Assembly: GCA_963693365.1 (NCBI GenBank)
Contig: CAVNZM010000002.1
Span: 12,400,001-12,464,000, forward strand
Reading direction: 5' to 3'
DNA length: 64,000 bases
DNA from: Amoebidium appalachense
Lineage: Eukaryota; Ichthyosporea
Part shown: piece after piece, positions 57,373 to 64,000 of the stretch
Position numbering within the stretch: the first letter of the stretch is position 1
How the letters are laid out: each line of letters begins with the position of its first letter
The notes under the pieces: model-generated
Told to the model about the DNA's origin: nothing
What the model saw: the letters and a program-made list of their open reading frames with translations, nothing else
Database searches by the model: none
Program-made: the position numbers and the translations under genes

Positions 57373-57411
<39 letters not shown>

Positions 57412-57529
57412 CTCCCCCGGCCCCGTCTCTTATTGGACAAAGTTGAATCGTCATGTCGGAAGGAGTTGCGCCATTGACTCATGAGTCCCGCTGTCCGGGC
57501 TGTGCAGTAGGGCCTTATGAAAAGATCCC

Positions 57530-57720
57530 GTGTATCTAGGTGATATTCAGGGGCAAGTTGGATACCAGATATATCTGGTGATAATCATGACACCCCCGAG
57601 ATCTGTCCGGTGATATTCTGGAGGGTGCAAAAATTGATATATCAAAATGGATCTCTGAAGAGGTGATATATCCTGCGCTCAGAGGCGGGATATATCACGT
57701 CCACCTAAGGGGTATTATAG
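57530..57720. repeat. Degenerate GATATTCAGGGGCAA-type repeats, left block
   Basis: Recurring GATAT(A)TC-centred units with GGATA spacing. The same unit (GATACTCAGGGC...GGATA) recurs at 58735-58955 on the other side of the (CA)n array. Confidence 0.45.
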
Positions 57721-57970
57721 GAGTTATCTAATATGTGTTGTGGGGTTTCCACTAGGGAGTTTTGCCGCCAAAGGCTGCCAATCAAGCAAGAGGTAAACAA
57801 GCCAAAAAAAGTAATGAATGTTTCAATAGCCATATTTGGGCAGTTGGATTTCACATAGAACCAATGTGCCAAGCTCCCGCCTCATACGCCTGGAAACTAC
57901 CAATCACTCAAGTTCCGGCCCCAGGCAGGCGGTTTTGACAGTTGACACATGTGCGACTTCTTTTCATCGG

Positions 57971-58208
57971 TATAATAAAGAGTGGTATTTGGGCTTTCTC
58001 GGGCAGTTCTCCCACTTCAGACACGTTTACTTTTTGTGAAACCAAGCGTTCTTAACCACGCGCAGTCATGTCTGCCGCCGCCTTTTCTATGGCGGCCATC
58101 ATCGGCACTGGCGAGAGTGCCTCGGTAGAGCTCAAGCATCAAACCTTTGGCTTAAGAAGTGCCCTTTATTCCATTACACTAGTACAAGCCTTAGTGACTC
58201 CCGTCGCT
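57971..58208 (+). pseudogene. Possible truncated gene start (TATA-like site plus short N-terminal reading frame)
   Basis: A TATA-like TATAATAAA at 57971 is followed about 100 bases on by ATG at 58068. This opens MSAAAFSMAAIIGTGESAS, which could splice at GCCTCG|GTAGAG or read on to a poly-C tract at 58209. The codons look host-like (GCC, ATC, GGC), but no family is recognised. The frame is cut by poly-C and about 430 bases of (CA)n. It may be a first exon with later exons outside the window, a gene broken by repeat expansion, or chance. Confidence 0.25.
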
Positions 58209-58276
58209 CCCCCCCCCCCCCCCCCCCCCCCCCTTCTCCCTTAGTATATATACCACACTCAATTGCAACACACAGC

Positions 58277-58705
<429 letters not shown>

Positions 58706-58734
58706 ACAGCGTGCGCACACGTGTGTTCGCCTTA

Positions 58735-58955
58735 GATATTCGGGTGATAAGCTTAGTCAGTAAGTTGTCTGGACTGGATACTTGGGCCTGATAATCAGGG
58801 CACAAATAGGATACTTTTGATATATCTTTTGATATCCAGGGAGGTTTCGGGATATGTTGAGATGATACTCAGGGCATTCGCGAAAAACGGGATAATCTGG
58901 GGCCATATTTTCGTGATATATCCAGGTTGATACTCAGGGCGAAAAACAGGATTAT
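58735..58955. repeat. Degenerate GATACTCAGGGC-type repeats, right block
   Basis: Four or five copies of a roughly 35-base unit, such as GATAATCAGGGCACAAATAG and GATACTCAGGGCATTCGCG, related to the 57530-57720 block. Confidence 0.5.
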
Positions 58956-58959
58956 TTTC

Positions 58960-59013
58960 ATGTGGCTGGGCCTCCGGCAGTGTCCACTGTCCACGCAATA
59001 AAAAGTGTGTAAA
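58960..59013 (+). mobile_element. LINE family A, very short 5'-truncated copy
   Basis: The final 50 or so bases (ATGTGGCTGGGCCTCCGGCA to AGTGTGTAAACCC), with a small internal duplication of GTCCACT. Confidence 0.55.
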
Positions 59014-59745
59014 CCCCCTAAGGCCCTACTGTGCAGCACGGCCCACTCCTCATACGTACTTTATTTGAACCCCCACCTCACGCGCTCTTGACGTATACAT
59101 ACGTAGCAGGCGCGTCGCCATGATTTTCAGTAGGCCCAGCTGCCCGCAATCTCAAGTAATTTCAGGCTGGTACTACTATGAAAGTAAACATTTTCTGCGT
59201 TAGGCAACTACAAAAGACACACTGTACTGTATGTAGTAGAATGACCGTCGAATTGAATACACAAATAACGGTGCCAAAGCACACCGCGGCCTACTGCATT
59301 AAAAGTCGAATAATGAAGCTGCTATGGAATGCGTTTTTAACTCTGGAATGTCCGTGAGTATACGAAACTATTTTTTGTTCTGGGTCCTAACTCCTAAGGC
59401 TTCAGAAATAAGAGTTTTATCAGGCGCTCACGAACTGCGTGTACAGATATCACCTATAGTTACATATATATGTGCTTTACTAAATTTAACATATAATACA
59501 GTATATATATAGATGTTATATACCGTAGAATGCGATCGTAATAATGCTATGGTATATTTTGCATTGCAGCCGCGCCATAATATTATTTAACGTGATACAG
59601 CGCTCGCTATCACGGTAGGTCACGGTGCGAAAAAAATGTTGTTATGATATCCCGCTAATTCTTAGTACGCCGTAGTACGGGGCCACGGTCACGGCCCGGA
59701 TAGTTTTTCTCCTAATTCGGCCACTGGTTTTGACTTATCTTTGTC

Positions 59746-59955
59746 TTTCTTGCCCTTTCGGAGCTACCGATGCTAGCCTCTGCTTACCCATAATATGTAA
59801 TAGGGGTGTCATATACTACGATGGCGCTCATTGTTGCCTAGCATGTACATATGTCACTGGCTGCATTTGATTGGCTGCGCTGGAAAACGCAGTAGGCCGT
59901 CGAATGTGGCTAGGCCTCCGGCAGTGTCCACGCAATAAAAAGTGTGTAAACCCCT
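59746..59955 (+). mobile_element. LINE family A, 5'-truncated copy including the ORF end
   Basis: Begins inside the last codons of the ORF (LSELPMLASAYP-stop at 59759-59795), then the same 3' UTR ending GTGTGTAAACCC. Confidence 0.6.
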
Positions 59956-60346
59956 GTCTAGGTAACATGCCATTGGGTGTATTGTTATTCTGTAAATCCG
60001 TTTCATGCCTCAAGGGTGCGGCGCCCCTCATCATGAACTATTTGTGTCCTTGTTCTCTCACCAGCCGTTTTGCATACTGTTCAGCCCTCTCTTTTGCTTT
60101 GCTAGGTCCTCCCCATCTTTGGCATTCGGGCCTTGGCAACTACAATTTGTAGCCGAAAGAGTTTAGCTCCAATAACCGACATAATGAATTATCTCAAGCG
60201 GCCATTCAACCTTGTAATAAAATAAACAATGCATATCGAGCCATGGCTCCATATCATGGATTGGGGTGTAGGGGGATTCTGATCCTAGGCCCACGGGTCG
60301 ACGTTTATCTTGGCATGTTGGAAGGAGCTGTGTCATAGCGCCCAGC

Positions 60347-60354
60347 TATAAAAG
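60347..60354 (+). promoter_or_regulatory. TATA box of the membrane glycoprotein gene
   Basis: CTATAAAAG lies about 235 bases upstream of the ATG at 60587. A transcript starting about 30 bases further on would have a roughly 200-base 5' leader. It is the best core-promoter match near any gene in the window. Confidence 0.55.
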
Positions 60355-60586
60355 CTGCTTACTGCCCCAGTTGTCTTGAGCCCCTCCGCGCACACAACAC
60401 TCTGCGGCACTTGCGCCTGGTAGGAGCCCGTTCGAGCCAAATTTTTCTCTTGACAACTTCCCTGCATTGGCATCATCTGGTTGTCCAGCTTCGTTTGTGA
60501 ATAGGTCACGGCTAAAATTATAGTTGTTCATTCGAGCACTAGTTTATAAATTTTTGGTCAGTTGCTACACAAGATCACCCACCATC

Positions 60587-62581
60587 ATGACCCGCACGAT
60601 CCTTTCGGGGCTGTGTGCCCTGCTGGGTGCCGCCCTCACGCACGCAGCCACTGTCACGGTGATGCCGACCGACAGCCTTGCCAGTGCTGTGGCTGCTGCC
60701 TCCGCTGGAGACACCATCACTTTGACCGCGGGCGTCCACTACATTGATGGCACGATTTCCGTGGATAAAGACCTGAAAATCATCGGTGCTGGCCCTACAA
60801 CTATTCTCTCCCCGAGCTTTGCTAACATCATGTATGCTTTTGTCACGGCTGCCCCCAACATCAAGCTCGAAGCGGCGAAGATGAGCATGGGGAATGTCGG
60901 CGGTGCTGCCATGTGTGCTCTGGCCACCCCCTGGGCCCTGCAGGGAAACTTCTCCATGGCCCTCGTCAACCCCAATATCCGCAACAACAAGGTGAATATC
61001 GAGACTGACCTTGGCCACTGGTTTGATATGCGTTATGTCGATGACATTGCTTTTGCCAACTGCACCTACACCAAGGACGGTGTGATGGGAACCAACACCA
61101 ACACCAAGATGTCTGGCTACATGTTTGGCATTAAGTTTTCCACCTGCCACGGCCATGCGCTCTTCTCGGTTGACTTTGACAAGCTGGCCAACTGCGGCAC
61201 TGCTATCGACAAGACTGACCCCAAGTTTGCCAAGTACACCGGCAAGATTGAGGTGTGGATGAAGGAGTATGTTGACAAGATTTCCCCCACCAAGAACCTG
61301 CGCCTGCCGGTCACTCGCGAGGGTAATGCTATTACCATTCTCCGCATCCAGAACGACCGTGTTGCCAAAGTTTCCGCCACCATCGCCATCAACTACCAGG
61401 CTGCGGACCTTCAGGCGGCTATCACCAAGGTTGGTGTGAAGGAAGTTGACGGCGTGAACACTTCCACGGTTGTTCTGACGATCAACTTGCCCGCCCCTTA
61501 CACCGTCATCGGCTACTCGGTCGGCAACCTCACCCTGTCTGACATGAACATCCCCACGGCCAATGCCACCAAGTGGTATGGCAGTGAGGCCTGCAACAAC
61601 CTCGTGGCGCCCCAGACGTGCAACATTACAGCCACTTTCAACATCACGGCGTGCGACCTGACAGGATCCTACTCCATGCTCAAGGTTCCTATCGGCTGCC
61701 AGGCATCGTCCATCTCCGACGGCTCGTGCCCGTTCATCAGCTCAAACAGCTCCACTGCCGACGTGCTCTTCTTCATCAGCACCAACAACTTCTGCAATGT
61801 TTCCGAGTTCAACCTGTCGGCCCTATTCACCCTTGACGTTGTTCTGCGCACCGACAACGTCTTCAACACCACACGCCCCTCAACTCTGTTCAACCTCGGC
61901 GACATGAGCTACTGGTCTCTCCGTATTTGGACCAACGTCACCAACGTGGGCATTGCCAACGCTGTCGTCACCAAGTTCAGCCGTGCCTCCGATGGTGACT
62001 GTGAGCCCTACACGACGCCGTTCACTGACGTTTCCACCCTAACCCAGACCTTCATGGGTGGACTTACCCCGCCCGAGATCCAGAACCCCATCCCCGTTAC
62101 CGCGGCACTCACATGTGCCAGTGCCGTCACCACATCCAACAACATCACCCTGACCTGGACCGTCCTTGTCGACTATCTCGACACGACTGCCCGCCGCCGC
62201 CGCCGCGAGATGAGGAATGCCATCGACTATCGCCGTGACTCTGGTGAGCTTACTGAGAGCAAGGGATTCCAAGCCCTCAGCGTACAGGGTACCACAACCG
62301 AAGGTGCCGCCACACCCGTGAGCGGGAGCCAGGGTATTCCCACGGTTGCTATCATCATCATTATTGTCGGTGTGCTGATGGTGTGCATGTGCGGTTGCTG
62401 CGCTTTCTTGGGTGTTGTTGCTTGGCGCCGCCACCAGAAGCGCAAGGAGAAGCAGACCTTCCTTGCGGCCCAGACTGGTGCGCACCTTGGCTCTTCAACG
62501 CAGTTCGGCCAGTCCCAGATGACCTTTGCTCACCCCGGGTCCCAGGATGCTCTGGCTCGCAAGTCGTCGATTGGTATTTAA
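60587..62581 (+). CDS. Intronless type I membrane glycoprotein, pectin-lyase-like N terminus (664 aa)
   Basis: The ATG at 60587 is preferred over an in-frame one at 60524 because it opens directly onto a signal peptide (MTRTILSGLCALLGAALTHA). Next comes SLASAVAAASAGDTITLTAG...LKIIGAG, the opening typical of right-handed parallel beta-helix (pectin lyase-like) proteins. The ectodomain continues with paired Cys and many N-x-S/T sites. Around residue 536 is a run of five Arg (RRRRRE), a likely proprotein-convertase site. A hydrophobic span (IPTVAIIIIIVGVLMV, then Cys-rich CMCGCC) lies at about 584-612, followed by WRRHQKRK and a roughly 45-residue cytoplasmic tail ending GI. The coding sequence is GC-rich and free of simple repeats, unlike its surroundings, which suggests constraint and perhaps high expression. 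It is probably a surface or matrix-linked protein; its ligand or enzyme activity cannot be told. No catalytic residues are claimed. Confidence 0.9.
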   Translation: MTRTILSGLCALLGAALTHAATVTVMPTDSLASAVAAASAGDTITLTAGVHYIDGTISVDKDLKIIGAGPTTILSPSFANIMYAFVTAAPNIKLEAAKMSMGNVGGAAMCALATPWALQGNFSMALVNPNIRNNKVNIETDLGHWFDMRYVDDIAFANCTYTKDGVMGTNTNTKMSGYMFGIKFSTCHGHALFSVDFDKLANCGTAIDKTDPKFAKYTGKIEVWMKEYVDKISPTKNLRLPVTREGNAITILRIQNDRVAKVSATIAINYQAADLQAAITKVGVKEVDGVNTSTVVLTINLPAPYTVIGYSVGNLTLSDMNIPTANATKWYGSEACNNLVAPQTCNITATFNITACDLTGSYSMLKVPIGCQASSISDGSCPFISSNSSTADVLFFISTNNFCNVSEFNLSALFTLDVVLRTDNVFNTTRPSTLFNLGDMSYWSLRIWTNVTNVGIANAVVTKFSRASDGDCEPYTTPFTDVSTLTQTFMGGLTPPEIQNPIPVTAALTCASAVTTSNNITLTWTVLVDYLDTTARRRRREMRNAIDYRRDSGELTESKGFQALSVQGTTTEGAATPVSGSQGIPTVAIIIIIVGVLMVCMCGCCAFLGVVAWRRHQKRKEKQTFLAAQTGAHLGSSTQFGQSQMTFAHPGSQDALARKSSIGI

Positions 62582-63108
62582 ATATTTTAGAGAGTAAGGG
62601 AGAAATAACACTGCTCTGTGGGAATATAACTTGAAACCGAGCCTTAGGCTAGTTGGTAGTAAGCTGAGCCCGGCCCCGGATAGAGCTGGCTCAGGCTTGA
62701 AGACTGCGTTCGCTCTCTCAATCATGATAGCATGCAATTTCAATACTGCATTCAAGCCGTTAATCTTTCCCTTTTTAGTAGTAGTAGGACTCGGATATAT
62801 GTTATGGTAGCATGGAGTCAAGAACTACACCTGGCGTGTGGTTCAGGATATCACCCCCCCGAAGTTTATTAAAAAAAAAAAAAAGCCATCCAACTGTGTG
62901 CAGTGATGATTCCCCCAATTTGGTGTCCCACAGAAAAAAAGCTGGGGTGGCCCGGACCCCATGGTGTTGTGACTGTCAGTGTGTGCAACGTGTGAACGTG
63001 TAAGATCAAATGATAGCTTCGGCAACATCTCAACGTACTGACACAACCGTCTGACCGTTGGCAGTAGTGGTTAAGTTTTTTTCATTCTCAAAGTTTTTTT
63101 TATATATA

Positions 63109-63141
<33 letters not shown>

Positions 63142-63182
63142 CAATTTCCCCAGCTCCCGCGGTCACAATGATAAACCAGAGT

Positions 63183-63215
<33 letters not shown>

Positions 63216-63218
63216 GTT

Positions 63219-63255
<37 letters not shown>

Positions 63256-63728
63256 TTATTATTATTACTATTATTATTATTATTGCCTTTTTTTCAATTC
63301 CCTTTTTCTTCTCCGTCACATATAATTGTAAAACTTCTCCTTTTTTTTCTTGTTCCTTTTAAAGCTATTAGTACTTCGATCTCCCTCATCCCTTTCTCCC
63401 TTTTCTCTCCCTCTCTCTCCCCCCCCCCCCCCCCCCCCCCCCCCCCACACACACACACCCACCCTCCCTTCTCTCGTCTCAACTGAATATCTTTCATTTT
63501 TCTTTTTCTTTTCTTTTTTCTTTCTTCTCTTAAGGGGGAAGTAGACTAAGGGGTGTGAGGTTATAAGATATGGCAGAAAGGGAGGAAAGGGGGAGGGGGG
63601 GGTGGGGGGGGGGGGGTGGAGGGGGGGATTGAGGGGGGGGGTGGGGGTTGGGAGGAGGGTTATAAGGAGTACTGCTGAAGTGCCGCAGTGGGGTAAGCAC
63701 ACCTGGCCCCCGAGGCCACACACACACC
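62582..63728. other. 3' flank of the glycoprotein gene
   Basis: An A tract at 62871-62884, T-rich and (ATT)n stretches at 63080-63280, poly-C at 63420-63446 and G-rich DNA at 63590-63650. No gene seen. Confidence 0.55.
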
Positions 63729-63924
<196 letters not shown>

Positions 63925-64000
63925 ACACACACACACACCGTGACACACACCGTTGAAATTCAGTGATGGTGGCACTGGGCAGCCTAAGGGATAGGTGAAT

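Noticed and set aside
60575-61156. 193-codon antisense frame under the glycoprotein gene
   Set aside because: A shadow of a GC-rich coding sequence; no motifs, and the sense frame is convincing.

Overview
This window is eukaryotic nuclear DNA. It has multi-exon genes with GT-AG introns, non-LTR retrotransposon fragments, SINE-like and MITE-like elements, and an extreme load of (CA/GT)n, (CT)n and poly-C/poly-G tracts. A receptor tyrosine kinase with HRDxAARN, a Myt1-type kinase and a modular trypsin-like protease suggest a unicellular holozoan (ichthyosporean-like) or another animal relative. That placement is inference. No rRNA, tRNA or CRISPR array was recognised.

Layout. (1) 698-11597, minus strand: a secreted trypsin-like protease of about 15 exons with a long acidic Ala/Glu/Pro/Thr linker and an unrecognised C-terminal module. 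Its introns hold SINE-like copies and a TIR element. (2) 12-17.9 kb: gene-poor; decayed LINE pieces and retroposon ends. (3) 17954-29508, plus: an inhibitory Cdk1 kinase of the Wee1/Myt1 group, 14 exons, 453 residues. (4) 29.5-35.5 kb: simple repeats, the 3' part of a second LINE, a long-TIR element and one doubtful minus-strand gene. (5) 35541-51580, plus: a receptor tyrosine kinase of at least 15 exons. Its ectodomain is a run of GGA[ILV]/FxxN repeats of the chlamydial polymorphic-membrane-protein (Pmp) type, followed by one membrane span and a kinase with a Tyr-rich tail. This is the most striking gene here. (6) 52.5-59.9 kb: a perfect-looking hairpin MITE, a LINE copy, a palindromic repeat array bounded by inverted termini, and very long CA and CT arrays. 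(7) 60587-62581, plus: an intronless type I membrane glycoprotein with a pectin-lyase-like N terminus and a TATA box.

Exons were assembled by eye from splice signals, reading-phase agreement and family motifs. Phases agree throughout the protease (one exon uncertain) and Myt1. The RTK has one frame break in exon 2 and a matching phase problem after it. The proteins are not an obvious pathway. Two of the four carry beta-helix-like ectodomains and three enter the secretory route, so cell-surface functions dominate. The simple-sequence tracts look partly explained by SINE tails, because every SINE-like copy ends in poly-C, often followed by (CA)n.
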